A stretch of 64,000 bases of DNA from Kappaphycus alvarezii. Taxonomy: Eukaryota > Rhodophyta > Florideophyceae > Gigartinales > Solieriaceae. The stretch is from contig NADL03000104.1 of the NCBI GenBank assembly GCA_002205965.3, positions 1 to 64,000 of the forward strand, in the 5' to 3' direction. Made by a program: the position numbers and the translations under genes. Within the stretch, counting starts at the first letter, position 1, and each line of letters begins with the position of its first letter. This document shows positions 19,466-30,900 of this stretch, piece by piece. Below the pieces are notes generated by a model. It was not told where the DNA came from. It searched no databases and worked only from the letters and a program-made list of their open reading frames with translations.

Positions 19466-20430
19466 CTTATATGAATTTCCGAATTTCCGAAATTTGTAGC
19501 ACCTGCGCAATAATTTTGCCATTTCTGCATCACTACAGTACAATGCAAAGCATCTCTCTAAAAATAGTCGAAAGTAAAGCTTGCATTCCATTGTCAGCGC
19601 AGACAGCGCAGCATGCCAAAATAATGTTCAGAAACATTTCGTTACAACAATATCTTTCAAAAATAAATAACCCAAACCATTTCACTGTAAACAAGCGGCA
19701 GGATATCAGTCAATTCGTCGACCATTTTTATAGTTCTGCAGTTAAGGCTCTGGTTACAAGTAGGAGCTTTTTGCCCAAACGCTCAGCAGCTCCGTTGGAC
19801 CACTAGAAGAAGGGTGGTGGTAGATTTTTTCGAAATGTTTGGTATGGCACAGAAGCCTACGGAGAGCATTCGAGAACTAACTACGAATGAAGTAGGCGGG
19901 TGGAAACCTGGCGCGCCTGCATCTCTTGGAGACTAAACACAAATCCGGTAAAGAAGTCGCAAGCTCCTGTTTAGGGGAGGAACCGCGACGGGAAGCAGCA
20001 AAGGAAGCCAGGCGACGGAAGAAGCTACGAACTTCGTTGCCGAAGGGTTTCTACTGACTTAGTATAAAGCTTAGGTGAAGTGGTGTGATACCTCTAGCTC
20101 TTTTGCGTATCGGGTGAATTTTTATTCTCTGAAGAAGTTCGTTCGGCTGTCAAACATGAACGTATTACGCACCCAGAATATTGAGGCCCTGGAGAAAATG
20201 ATCCTAGCGTATTTTTGGCGTACCCGTATGGACCAACAAACAGCAGTAGCTTCTGTAATCGCCGCTTCACACAATCACTTTTTTTGCGCCGAAGCCGTTC
20301 GCCCCAGTCTCCAAGTAGTTGTATTGCAGCAGTTCTGTCGGTACTGCGCCGAAGAACGACGGACCAAATAGAGGTGACATGATAAACCCGCTTTGCGTAT
20401 ATATACACTGATAGCATACGCGACTGAGCT
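19466..20430 (+). repeat. Family-A tail end and family G copy 2, in otherwise non-coding DNA
   Basis: 19650-19690 carries a family-A-like tail end (CAATATCTTTCAAAAATAAA then TAACCCAAACC). 19812-20030 is a family G copy: VVDFFEMFGMAQKPTESIR, then ELTTNEVGGWKPGAPASLGD and a stop, followed by the shared GAAGTCGCAAGCTCCTG and GGAACCGCGACGGGAAGCAGC blocks. 20075-20371 is an open 98-codon frame of unknown nature. It is overlapped by open minus-strand frames, so I do not call it a gene. Confidence 0.5.
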
Positions 20431-20441
20431 TATCGAGGCTT

Positions 20442-20760
20442 TTGTTCGTTTGTGTCCCATTTGTGGGACTTTTGCAAGGCCTGAAGGTTTTCGACGGCGC
20501 AATACGAGTAGCTAGGCAGATATTTACAATGATACAAAGGATATCTTGCATCGCTGCGGCGTTTATTGGGAACCAAGCGGCCGGAGTTGCCCTTGAACAA
20601 GCTGTTAAGCAAGGAACTGGAGGTATTTTATTTACGCGCAGAAAGTCCCTCCCTTTTAAGTCTCTTTCTTCCTTCACTTTTCTTTTGTTTGTAGGATATC
20701 TCGGTTCACAAAAGACCACATCTTTCAAATATTAAATTCCCCCATATTTCCCCTTTTGTT
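20442..20760 (+). pseudogene. LINE-type end with family-E tail
   Basis: A 97-codon open frame contains GAIRVARQIFTMIQRISCIA followed by AAFIGNQAAGVALEQAVKQ. Its QRIS...NQAA pattern fits the end of the non-LTR nuclease-like domain (QRLS...GNAA in the family; QRIT at 14270). About 60 bases later the family-E tail appears at 20695-20755 (TTTCAAATATTAAATTCCCC then CATATTTCCCC). The match is short, so the coding assignment is tentative. The tail is clearer. Confidence 0.45.
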
Positions 20761-21147
20761 TCTACCTTCGTTTTCTTTTTCTTTTTGCGTCACGAATTTT
20801 ACCTTTCTTTTTACTCTTTTCCTTTCTCGTTTCTCTTTTATGGGCGATTACCTTCCCCTCTGTTATTAATTCTTTTTAGTCTTCTCCGTTTATTTGATCC
20901 TTTTCGCACCTAAATTTGTTTTCCTTAATTAATATTTCTACAATGGTTTTCGCCACGAATCACCCCTTTTAAGGCGGTTTTCACTGAATCCCACCACAGA
21001 GCCAATTTCGACTACTTTTTTTGATTCACTGGGCCTGTCAATCTGGACGGTATGGCGCTATTTGAACACGTTGGGCGCCGCCTAAAATTAATACTTCGTC
21101 CCTACAACAGCAAAGGTTCGATATTTCTTACCCTTGCTTAGCAGCCA
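20761..21147. other. Pyrimidine-rich non-coding DNA
   Basis: Long T/C-rich runs (TTTTCTTTTTCTTTTT and similar) directly after the family-E tail, then sequence leading into the acidic-ORF copy. No gene is seen. The T-rich block could contain the promoter or leader of the acidic-ORF family. Confidence 0.4.
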
Positions 21148-21720
21148 TCATGCACCGACTCCTTCCTACTCGCCCCGCAGCCAAAGCCCGTTATCCTCGC
21201 CACATCACCGTCTCTCCTTTAATCCCTTCTGGCCCAACCGACGTTGAGGGCAACTTCCGTCGCTGAACCAGAAACGCTTGAGCGAGTCACCTGGAGACGA
21301 TTGAATCACTGGAATCGATAAGGGGGGCTCTGAATTGGTGGATAGGAAGGCGAGGGATTGCTTTGAGGATTGGTTGCCCCTCGAGTTTGTCTATGGGATG
21401 GAACAAGGGGAGGCCGAGGATGAGTCTGGAGAAGAGAAAGAAGGAGAGGAGACCAGGGAGGAAGATGAAGAAGATGAGGAGTCCGCAGACGAAGAAAGGG
21501 GCCTCGAAACGGGTCATATGGGAGGGATAGGAATGAAATGGTTGGACCAGGTGGTCCCGGCCATGGGCCTGGTTTGGGCGGATTCATGTGAGCTTGATTT
21601 TTTGCAGGAAGGGGCGGGCAATTGGGGGCCATCCACAGGTGTCTGAGGGGAGTACATGGGCACTTATGATGTGCTAGGTGAAGTATCAGGTTCTGATCTA
21701 GACGATAAAAGTTTTGAGAA
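21148..21720 (+). pseudogene. Acidic-ORF family, copy 2
   Basis: ATG at 21148 opens MHRLLPTRPAAKARYPRHIT, then VSPLIPSGPTDVEGNFRR and a stop. A second frame (21335-21646) reads WLPLEFVYGMEQGEAEDESG and a Glu/Asp stretch, then MKWLDQVVPAMGL, ending TGV with a stop at 21644. The frame then gives MGTYDVLGEVSGSDLDDKSF. These segments match 11230-11818 in the same order. The stops between blocks may be damage or introns; no clear GT...AG pair was settled. The function is unknown and no domain was recognised. The minus-strand Pro/Leu-rich frames are shadows. Confidence 0.55.
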
Positions 21721-22180
21721 ATACAGTCATCAAGTTTCTTGCAAGTATCTTTTTTCAAACTTTTTGCGTCCACATGAAGTCCTTTCCTACTTTTCCTGGT
21801 GCTTCCAGTACTTTTGTCGAGATTATAGTTTGAGATAAAATGCTATAAAATCTAAGTAAACTACTCCTTCCATGAGACGGAAAGAAAGTTGGCAGGCAAA
21901 TTCAATCTGGTTCCAAATATTTAGGAAGTTGAGAGTCACCTCCAGACCGAAGAACCGTTTTTTATGCCAGTCACACAGCATACCTGGTAGAGCTCATCCC
22001 TCTAGGGTTGGATACTAGAGCAGTCACTCAGCTTTCGAGCCCACTCGTCTCCATCGCACGTTAAAATAGACTGTAGCACTGTAGTCACTCGCAACGACTC
22101 TCATTTCGAGTAGTTGGAGGTTCCCCTTTCCGTTGGAGCCATTTCTACCCTTTCGTTTTAAATTCTGTCGATGGTTGTTG
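21721..22180 (+). repeat. Family C 3' flank, copy 2
   Basis: Matches 11819-12265 (AGGAAGTTGAGAGTCACCTC, CCAGTCACACAGCAT) and, in its right half, 58440-58640 (CTAGAG-AGTCACTCAGCTTTC, GAGTAGTTGGAGGTT, CCGTTGGAGCCATTTCTACC). Homology ends near CTACCCTTTCG. The copy shows that ORF and flank travel together. Confidence 0.65.
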
Positions 22181-22260
22181 CACTTGTAGCACGATACTAA
22201 GTGGTTTGTTCGTAAGGTTATGGTCGTGTTCAGTCACTATAATAGCATTCACATGATGGA

Positions 22261-24351
22261 CCCTAGTGTCTATTCGACAAGGCCAATGTCATTAATTGAT
22301 TAAATTGTTTCAATCGATTGATGACATGGGTTCTTGGACAATTTTCTCAAAAAAATAATACTGCAGTTACTTTTACGCATCTCTGTGCGTCAGCCTGTCT
22401 ATCGTCCGCAACGCCAGTCCCTGCTGCGGATGCTTTCGTCGCTCAATAGAAGCCTTGCTACCAGGCGCTATACGGAATTGCTCTCACCGACGCCGGGGGC
22501 TCGAGGAAAGGATGCCGGGTGGCTTTGGAGAGGTCTGCGACAAACAACCGTTCTTGCGAATCGTGCCATAGGCAATTCTCCGTGTGGAATTTTGAAGCAG
22601 GAGGAAGCAGTGGTGCCCTGAAACTGCAACCACGTCTTATAATTGCGGTCCGAGATGTAGGTGCCCAGGTCTAGAACAGGTTGGCGTGAAAACCAGCCCT
22701 TACAACCATCCACTGACAACGAGGCTCCGAATGCCGAGGTCCTCTCATCCCCCCCTTTGGCATGGCGTCAATGGCCTTTTACCCAACTGGGAGAGCGAGT
22801 TGCACTTGCCCAAACCACTGCCTTGAGTCTATATCCGTGAACTGGACAACCTTCTCGGGTACCTCTTGCTCTTCCACTCGTCATGAGCCCGAACTGCGGA
22901 TGTGTAAGATTGGAGAGCAGTGTTCGGTAGCACAGGGAGAAGGGTAGAGCACAGGGCATATTTGAGGGACACGAAGGAAAGGAAGGCAGCCGCCGCAGTC
23001 AGCTTAGCGGAGCGGAGCCGGGTGCCAAATGTTGGCTTGCGGGGTTCAAAGGGCGCAATAGGAAGTTTTAATTCCCGAAAAGTGTCGGCGTCCAGAACTC
23101 CGCCCACAATTCGCCGCAGCCTGTCTTCAACAGCGGTGTCGAATTACGCAGCTCATTTGAGAGTGGAATTGGGGAGAAATACACTTGAGAGTTAGTTGAT
23201 CCGACATACATCAAAGCAGGTACGCAGTAGGTGGAGAGCTACATGAGTATCCTCCAGGGTTAAGAGGGATTTGAGGAGAGGCTGTAACGAAGTGATGTGC
23301 ATTGTGAACTCGCGCTCCATGATTAGGTACGACCCGATGGGAGCGCGGAGCACTTATGTCCGGTCGTCATAGTTCTGCCGAAGCTTATATGGGAGGGACC
23401 GCTGACCAGGTAGGGTCGGGATGGTTGGCCACCAGCCGGGCAAACTTATGGATGCGGAGGTCTAGACCCAAATTGCACACCTCTGGGGAGGAGAGTAACT
23501 GTGGTGCCGTTCGAATGGCTTCATGGGTGCCAACCACAGTATATACACATCTTCAAGTACCATAGATGTAGGAGTAGTGAAAGCCCGCCTGTGGTGTCGG
23601 TCACATTTTCCAGGGGGATTTTGAGTTCCCGCGTAGCTTAATGCAGCGTCACTTCTTGCAGCACAAGGGAGAATTAAAGTGGACCCAGCGGATCACCGTG
23701 CTGCACGCCAACCACGCTCGGTAGCATATCATCCCCACACCATAGATGACCCAGGTTTACCACGTACGTGTAATGGACCCAAGGGAAGAGCTCCGGGAAT
23801 CACTGTTCGACCTCCGTCAAAATTGCACTGCGGCTGACCAAGTTAAAAAGTTTTAAAGGTCATCGGTTAACAGTGCCTACTCCGTCGATTCACCATGCTC
23901 TTCTTAAAGTCACCGTAGAGCGTGGACAACTGGCTCAGATCCTCCTGACGTTGATACTCCCAACTGTAACCACCCAGCGCAGACGAAAACAATGCCCATG
24001 TAATGCTCGAGGAAACAAGAAATAAACGACCTAACTGTTGAAAATTTTCAAAAAATGATGCACGGTGCATCCGGTTTTTTGATTTTCTGCTACTATATAA
24101 CACCGCAAGTAAACTCAGGCGCATCCGCTACAACATATCTTGAGCAGGAGTAAATTGGTTTTAGGAGGCAGTGAACGTGCGAAAGCTCTGAACGGCTACC
24201 TTGCACAGCTAGCAGAGACGTGAAGGAAAATGGAAAGCGATGAAAGGGCGTTCAAAGAATATTTTAAAATTATTTTTTTTATTCGTAGAAAATGTCACCA
24301 GTTGATTACATATGTAATCAATTGATGACACTTATCGAATAGACACTAGGG
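22261..24351. mobile_element. Inverted-repeat-bounded 2.1-kb block
   Basis: Starts CCCTAGTGTCTATTCGACAA and ends with the reverse complement (TTATCGAATAGACACTAGGG). Next to each end lies an imperfect palindrome of about 38-40 bases built on TGTCATxAATTGATTA (22288-22326 and 24294-24331). The terminal repeat is thus about 65 bp with mismatches. No target duplication could be matched and no transposase is seen. Inside is a LINE reverse transcriptase pseudogene on the minus strand. It could be a non-autonomous DNA transposon or a composite structure. Confidence 0.5.
22440..23862 (-). pseudogene. LINE reverse transcriptase (core to thumb), decayed
   Basis: The minus strand reads FNLVSRSAILTEVEQ, a stop, FPELFPWVHYTYV, LPSVVGVQHGDPLGPL, a stop, FSLVLQEVTL. 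This is the motif A-B span of a non-LTR reverse transcriptase with the QGDPLGP signature (Q to H). The catalytic loop near 23550 reads WYLKM or YLED depending on a one-base shift, where WYLDDG is expected. Further on, 23107-22829 gives TRLRSAKLTAAAAFLSFVS, matching the GLRSA...AAFLAS segment after the thumb. 22719-22468 is the start of the C-terminal region. Many stops show that it is dead. It is GC-richer than its surroundings, like the fragment at 13332-14367. Confidence 0.75.
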
Positions 24352-26230
24352 ACGCTTTCTTGCAGTTCAAGGGTGGAAGGGGTGAGGATGTGGAAGCGTT
24401 CCTCTATATATATGTCAATGTTTCAATGAGAGGTAAGAACGACAGGGAGAAGTCTGCAAGTGTTTTCGCCCATTTGTCCGGCGACATGAGGGCGAATTAT
24501 AAGGCAAATTTTGAAACCAGATGGGTCTTAAATGAAAATTGCTTGGCTCTAACAAAGTTTGTGCGTGGCTAGTCAAGTAATACGGAAGGCAAATAGAGCC
24601 CGATGAGATGAATCGTAGGTAAATCGAAGCGCGTTTAGATTTCCAGGATTTTTTGGGTTCATTGGTTAGAGTGTACAGTCTCTATGAGAAATAAGGTTCC
24701 AACAACGAAGCAAAGTACGGGATGCTCCTCAAAGCAGCGACAGGCGATAATCACCTGACTGACTTGCTTCTTATAAAAGTAAATCGCGCATTCAATGATC
24801 TGAAGGATACAATCGTAGAATACGTCAAGAAATCCGAGACCCTCAAGTCGCTGGTTTCCAGCATGGGTAATGTTTTACGAATAAAGCTACCTTTGACCCA
24901 GAGCAGAACTTTTACAGGCATGGCGAGAGTGTAGCGGAATTGGGGTTTGTTCGGAGCGATGTAAAGAAGCTCTTGAAGAAAATGGAGAGCTAATTAGACA
25001 ACAGCTTTTCCTTGAAATCCTTGCAACTCAATAACCTCACCCTAACGATCAAGAACCACGAGACCGCGAACCCGGATATAGGAGAAGTATGGTCTTATTG
25101 CCACAAACCGGGCCATTTCCTAACTGATGTCTTGAGAATCCCCACCGGAATACATTTTTCGAAAATTTGTGCCGGCACGGGCATCATGAGACTAATTTTG
25201 GGTCGAAAATGGGCATCAGGGTGGAATACCAGAAGCGAGAGTAGAAAACAGACCCGGTTGAGCTGAGAAAAATGGATAAAAGAAAGGCTACATTAACGTG
25301 GGGTCGGTTCCAGTCGCTCAAAAATCCGAATAAAATAGCGTTACCAAACGGGACGCCAATTGGACCGTGTTATCGGAAAAATCAAGGAGAGAGTATGACA
25401 TGCTAGAATGTATCCCAGATCCATCGTTACCTCGAACAGAAAGAATTAACATATCAGCCCCAGAGGTGTCTTCGGCTGCGAAGTCGAAAAAACTGGGAAC
25501 ATGAGAAAGCCGCGGTTTACGACTAGGGACACGTTAGGATACGTTGAAGAATACAAGTTATCATCCGAGCTCGCTACCGCTCCATCCGGTATGACGTTTG
25601 GACAGTTGCTGAGAAGGGGTGCCGAAAATGTGAGGAAAGATTTGAAATAGATCATGAGGCCATAGCAGAATAACAACGGGAATATTACTGCCGTTATCTA
25701 GGCACAGGCAACCGTCAGAAGTCTTGAATTAGTCCCTGTTAATGTACTAGGAAGAAAATGAAAGGCTTTATGTGACTCCGGAGTAGTCTCGAACCTTATT
25801 TCGGGAAATGTGCTCTAGGAACTGGGGCTTGATATGCTTCCGACCACTAGGAGGGCAACTGCCGCAGATAGGACCTAATTTCATTTCCTCGACAATATCG
25901 AAAAGTTTCAGTATTCTTTTCGAGAATGAAAGTTAGTTTGGACACCCTCGTGATGCAAGACCTTCCTTTTGGCACAATGATATAGTGCCCAAATATAGAG
26001 CGACTGGAAGCTGGAATCGACCTATGAAATCAAATGGTCTCGGTCCAAATTGACGGAAAACAAGTGAGGCCCTCATTGTTCTACGACAAGGGAACGAGTT
26101 TGGAGAAATGTAGTGGGACAAATAGCGAAGATTTCACATCCACTCACAAATAGCGACGGATCCGAAGTCATGGTGGAGAATGAGCTAACAGAGCCGTACA
26201 AACAGAAAATTCTGAGAAAGCAGCATTCCT
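24352..26230 (+). pseudogene. Gypsy relic 3: gag and protease
   Basis: Plus-strand blocks in shifting frames give FKGGRGEDVEAFLYIYVNVS (Ty3/gypsy gag type), a second gag part at 24722-24934, and a knuckle-like YCHKPGHFLTDVLRIP near 25095 in which one Cys is lost. Near 25770 ALCDSGVVSNLIS carries the DSG of a retroviral-type protease. No reverse transcriptase follows; the element is cut off near 26230. No LTRs were identified. A related lineage may be the minus-strand relic at 42170-46340, which has the same gag-protease layout. Confidence 0.6.
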
Positions 26231-26236
26231 GCACCC

Positions 26237-26570
26237 CTAATCAGTAAAGCACCCCAATTTTCCCCCTTCCGTGAAATGCGCGAACAAAAATTTCACATTG
26301 CCACCTCCGAACTATTTTGGGATCAAATTTTCGAACAATCATCCTTAAGGTTAGTGGTAACTCTTTACGAGTTATACAGTATTGCAATGAAGTGTGCGGA
26401 GAGTATTCAGAAATTAACTACAAATGCGGGCAGCAAGTGGAAACCTGTCGCGCCTGCATCACTTGGAGACTAAATGCCAAAACGGGTAACGAAGTCGCGA
26501 AGCTCCTGTTGAGGGCTGGAACCGCGACGGGAAGCAGCGAGGTTAGGAGACGGAAAAACCCTGACCGTCG
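26237..26570 (+). repeat. Short tail end and family G copy 3
   Basis: 26241-26272 ends AGTAAAGCACCCCAATTTTC then CCCC, another TAAA-CACCCC type tail. 26346-26550 is the longest family G copy. One frame reads LYELYSIAMKCAESIQKLTT then NAGSKWKPVAPASLGD and a stop. The alternative frame stays open through VETCRACITWRLNAKTGNEV and AKLLLRAGTATGSSEVRRR. Which frame was coding is unresolved. Confidence 0.6.
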
Positions 26571-27370
26571 TTGAGGTTGCAGTACTCTTCTCTGGAATCC
26601 TCATTCACTGTATGTATTCCTTTGCATCTAATATTTATGCCACTGTCAGCCCGAATGCTGTCACGCCCGAGTTTCTGCTTTAATGGTGCAATGGCCTCTC
26701 CAGGAGCTTTAGTGCTATGTCAACAGCCTGAAAACAGAGGCTGCAATAGTCAATCGTGTGAGGCGAATGGAATCCGATGCTGCCCGCAGAAAATGCCGCG
26801 TTAGGTATCACATTTGGTCTCTATATCACTGAAGATGGGGGCAATGGTGGCAGCATTAGAAACCAGGGCGATCGCGGAAACGGCGGAAATTGCGGTAGAG
26901 ATGTTGATGGAGGAGATGAAGGCAGCGACAGCAGCGAAGCCAGTGGTAGGAATGGAGAGGCCCAGGAGGACTTTAGAAACCGCGGATCAAGGCGCGATGG
27001 TCGAGATGGCCGTGACGGTAGCGATGGCGCATCCTGAGTGAGGTGTGAGAAGAGAAATCCCGTTGTCGGCAGGTGCCCATGCCGTTGCTTTCTGCGAAGG
27101 AGAAGTGAAAGGATCCGGTGTATGCGTAGGAGGCAATGTCGCATACATAGGTGCCGTCTGTTTAGTCGTGAAGATTTGCCTGCTGCTGAGATAAATAAGT
27201 TTGAGTCTGTATACGGCGAATTGGGTTCAAGTTAGGTTGACTCATGGGGGGCTTGTAAATATCAAAGGGGGCAATACTTATATTAGTGGGGACTACTTTG
27301 TTACCATGGATGGTATTGCAAACTTTTCTATATCTGCCGGGAATGATGGCGACAAAAACGTGAATTGTGG
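26571..27370 (+). pseudogene. Decayed paralogue of the secreted Cys/Gly protein
   Basis: The frame 26571-26804 ends LCQQPENRGC-NSQSC-EANGIRCCPQ. Its Cys spacing (7, 4, 6, then CC) parallels residues 50-70 of the protein at 9620 (7, 4, 5, then CC). In the next frame, right after the CC, comes GITFGLYITEDGGNGG and further GGN/GGD-like repeats (26777-27037). They match the NIIGDISTGDGGDGG start of repeat 1. A hydrophobic signal-like stretch (VAVLFSGILIHCMYSFASNI) lies in a third frame upstream. After a stop, LVNIKGGNTYISGDYFVTMD continues to about 27370. Frame changes at both joints mean no intact protein. Confidence 0.6.
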
Positions 27371-27384
27371 TGGTAAATATTTCC

Positions 27385-27490
27385 GAGTTCTAAGGCATGG
27401 AAGTGTTCGAAGAGTTGATACACATCAACTACACCGGAACGCGACGGGCGGCAACCTGTCGCGCCTGCATCACTTGGAGGCTAAATAGGA
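27385..27490 (+). repeat. Family G copy 4 (shortened)
   Basis: GTGGTGGTAAATATTTCCGAG at the start and CAACCTGTCGCGCCTGCATC then ACTTGGAGGCTAAATA at the end match the other family G copies. The middle is shorter and shifted, so the GWKPVAPASL frame is lost. Confidence 0.6.
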
Positions 27491-27564
27491 GAGCAGCGTT
27501 GAATTTCTGAAATATCGAGTTGTACGCGTAGTGCAGTTTTCTCAATGCAATCTTGCTTGATAGA

Positions 27565-27921
27565 TGAAACGAAAGAGTAGTTGGGGCAAAGGAAGACAGT
27601 TGAAATAAACTCAGATGTTGACTTTGATCGATGTTGAAAAATGTTTGTTGGTTGTTCCTGCCGCTACTCGGCATCTACGACCTCTTATATAGTGCTTTGT
27701 ACCCCCCCTCAATGGGTGTAAAAACACACATTACAAATAAACTAACTGGACGCGTCTAATGTGCTCTAAAATACTCTAGAACACTAATCCGAAACGTCTA
27801 GATGCATTACAGCAATGCATAATAAAATTCTACACGCAAAATAAAAATGCCACGCTAAATAGCATTGCTGGCATATCTCAAGAGGCGTCCATAACATTCT
27901 AGTAAACACTAGATTGTTACA
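27565..27921 (-). repeat. Gypsy-1 3' LTR
   Basis: In element orientation it starts TGTAACAATC and ends TTCGTTTCA. A TATA box copy lies at 27684-27691. It is longer than the 5' LTR by one C. Confidence 0.95.
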
Positions 27922-27941
27922 CTATTCCCACCTCCTCTCTA
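27922..27941 (-). other. Gypsy-1 polypurine tract
   Basis: On the minus strand TAGAGAGGAGGTGGGAATAG abuts the 3' LTR, directly after the pol stop region. Confidence 0.8.
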
Positions 27942-27953
27942 TTGACGTCCTCG

Positions 27954-30900
27954 TCAATGATATTCTGGAAGTATGCCATTTTCCACGATATACTTGTGCC
28001 AAACTTCCGTAACCGTACCGTCTCGGTCCACAAAATCTCTTTTCGGCTGCCACTCAGCTTCATGAGTTGGCGCTCCTTTCATTAGAGTGAGGAATTGATA
28101 TCCTCTTCCTCTCTTCCTATGCTTCAATATTCGGTCAACGACTTGTTCTTCTCCTCCAGGCATCGGTATTGGATCGGGTCGCTCAGGCATAGGCAGCGCA
28201 ATATCAGCAGGCTGGTCCTTATATGGAGTTGTGTGAATTACATGAACAACAGGATGGATCTTGAGATGATTAGGTAGATCCAACCTCAAAGCGTTCTTTC
28301 CAATTAACTCCTTCACCATGAATGGACCATATCTTCTAGCCGTCAGCTTCTGCGTTGCCTGCGATCTGGAATACAAATCCGTAAACAGAGACTTATTTAA
28401 CCATACTTTCGATCCAACTTGATATTGAGGAGCTTGATACCGTTGAGAAGAGACTGCAGATTGCCTAGCTTTAGAAACTCTGTACGAGAACTTAGCATCT
28501 TCCAAGGAGTTTCGCAGTCGTGCCTTAAATTCTTCAACGCTTTCAATTGGTGTCTCTGCTCCTGAAATCATATCAAGAGGTGCCTTTGGATTATATCCCA
28601 AGTCCATTTCGAACGGCGACATTCCCAAGTCTTCAGTCACAGAAGAGTTGTATGCAAACTCAGCAGCAGGTAACAATTCATCCCAATCATTCTGATGATA
28701 CGAGCAATAACATCGTAAGTAGTTCTCAACCATACGATTCATAATCTCAGACGCACCATCTGTCTGTGGGTGACGACTGGTGGACATCTTCAACTTAACT
28801 CCGCAAAGCTTCATAACATTTTCCCAGAACTTCGAAGTAAACTTCGGGTCCCTGTCGGAAACAATATTATCGGGTAAACCATGGAGCTTGAAGATGTTGC
28901 TAAAGAACGAATTAGCGACGTCCACTGCTGTTTCATTCACATTACAAGGAATGAAATGAACTCTTCTTGTAAGACGATCAACCCATGTCGTAACTGCATC
29001 TTTTCCATTCTTAGTCCTTGGAAGGTGAACAATGAAGTCAGTAGCCAAAGATCCCCATCTTCTCTCAGGCATCTCTAGAGATGTGGGAACTGTCATTTTC
29101 TTCTGATTCGAATCTTTTGCTTGCTGACATCGAAGACATCCCTGAACGTAGTTTCGAACATCACGTGTCTTATGTCTCCAGTGATAGTTTGAGAGTCTCG
29201 ATAACGTCTTAGCAAAAGCAAAATGTCCACTTATCTTCGAATCGTGTGCTAACTGCAATATATCCGAAACACTCTTCCTTGGAATACAAAGCTTCCTACC
29301 ATACATTAGTCGTTTTCCCTCTCGCCTAAACATATGAATTATCTTTTCAAGCTGTACTTTCTTAGTCTCATCAGAAGGCCAATTTCCATCCAAGGCTCTA
29401 ACAATAGGTCCAAAGAACTGATCATCATCATAACTACTAAGGATATCGTCAAGATCAATAGATAACACTTCCACCTCATTAATGGAAGGGTTATCCATAT
29501 CCTTAGAGCTAATTACATGAGGAGCTCTTGATAAAGCATCACCAAGCACATGAATCTTTCCTTGCTTCAAGGTAATTGGAAATATTCCAAAGTTACCAAG
29601 CGTTTCGATATACCTTGCCTCTTTTCGACTCAATTTAGGCTTAGTGAATAGATGCTTAAGGACTTGATTGTCAGTAATAATCTCAAATGATGAACCTTCC
29701 AAATAACATCTGAACCTTTGAAGAAAAGATATCAAACCGAGAAGCTCCCTATCATTTGCGGAATAATATCTTTCAGTAGGAGACAACTTTTTGGAATAGT
29801 ATGCAATAACACGATCCTTTCCGTTTCCATCTAGTTGCGTTAAAGTTCCTCCAACCGCAAATTGTGAGGCATCCACATGTCCTCTAAAACTCTTGTTCCA
29901 ATCCGGGGCAACAAGAATAGGGGCTTGGGTGATGGCTTCTTTCAACTTCTGGAATGCAACATCACACTTGTCATTCCATTTACCAACACCGATATCTTTC
30001 TTCGTCAGATCTGTCAACGGAGCCGCTATTTCCGAAAACTTCGGAATAAACCTGCGGAAGAACTGGAGTAAGCCAATAAAACTCCTTATCTCTGTCACCG
30101 TTTTAGGCTTCGGCCATGTCTTCAAAACCTCAACTTTCTCTGGGTTAACACGAAGACCATCTTTACCGACTATGAAGCCCAAGAACTCAATCTCCGTTTT
30201 CAGAAAGTCACATTTCTTTGGAGAAACATAAAGCTCATGTTCTTGCAGGCGACTTAGCACTATTTCCAGATGCTTGAGATGGCTTTCTTCGTCCATGCTG
30301 AATATGAGAAGATCATCGATGTACACAACCATGAAGACATCAATACAGTCATAGAAGATACGGTTCATCAGTGACTGAAAAGTAGCAGGAGCATTGCATA
30401 GACCCATTGGCATTACAAGATACTCAAACTGTCCGTACTTCGTATTGAACGCAGTCTTTTCAATGTCCTCAGGCTTCACCCGTATCTGATGGAAACCGGT
30501 CTTCAAGTCCAACTTTGAGAAGACTCTTGCGTCACCAAGTCTGTCAAACATCTCATCTGACCTAGGCAAGGGCGCATTATTTCTTTTTGTGATTCGATTA
30601 AGTGCTCTATAATCGACCACACCTCTCAATTTGTCTTTCTCTTGGACGAAGAATAACGGTGACCCATACGGTGACTTACTTGGCCTGATCTTCTTATTTC
30701 TCAGCAAATCTTCCACATATTCTTTTGCAGCTTTCAATTCCGCTGGGGATAACTGAAACAATGGACGATGAGGTGGCTTAGAACCTTTCTCAACCTCAAT
30801 TTCGTGATCCACACTTCTCTTTGGTGGTAGTCCAGCTGGTAGTTTCCCTTTGAAGACATCCTTAAACTTAGACAACAGCTTTTCCAGACTAGCATTTTTC

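Noticed and set aside
20075..20371. A 98-codon plus-strand frame overlapped by open minus-strand frames
   Set aside because: Three frames are open at once over the same bases and none resembles a known protein.
21306..21773. A 155-codon Pro/His-rich minus-strand frame
   Set aside because: It is a shadow of the acidic ORF, copy 2. Its counterpart frame is not conserved in copy 1.
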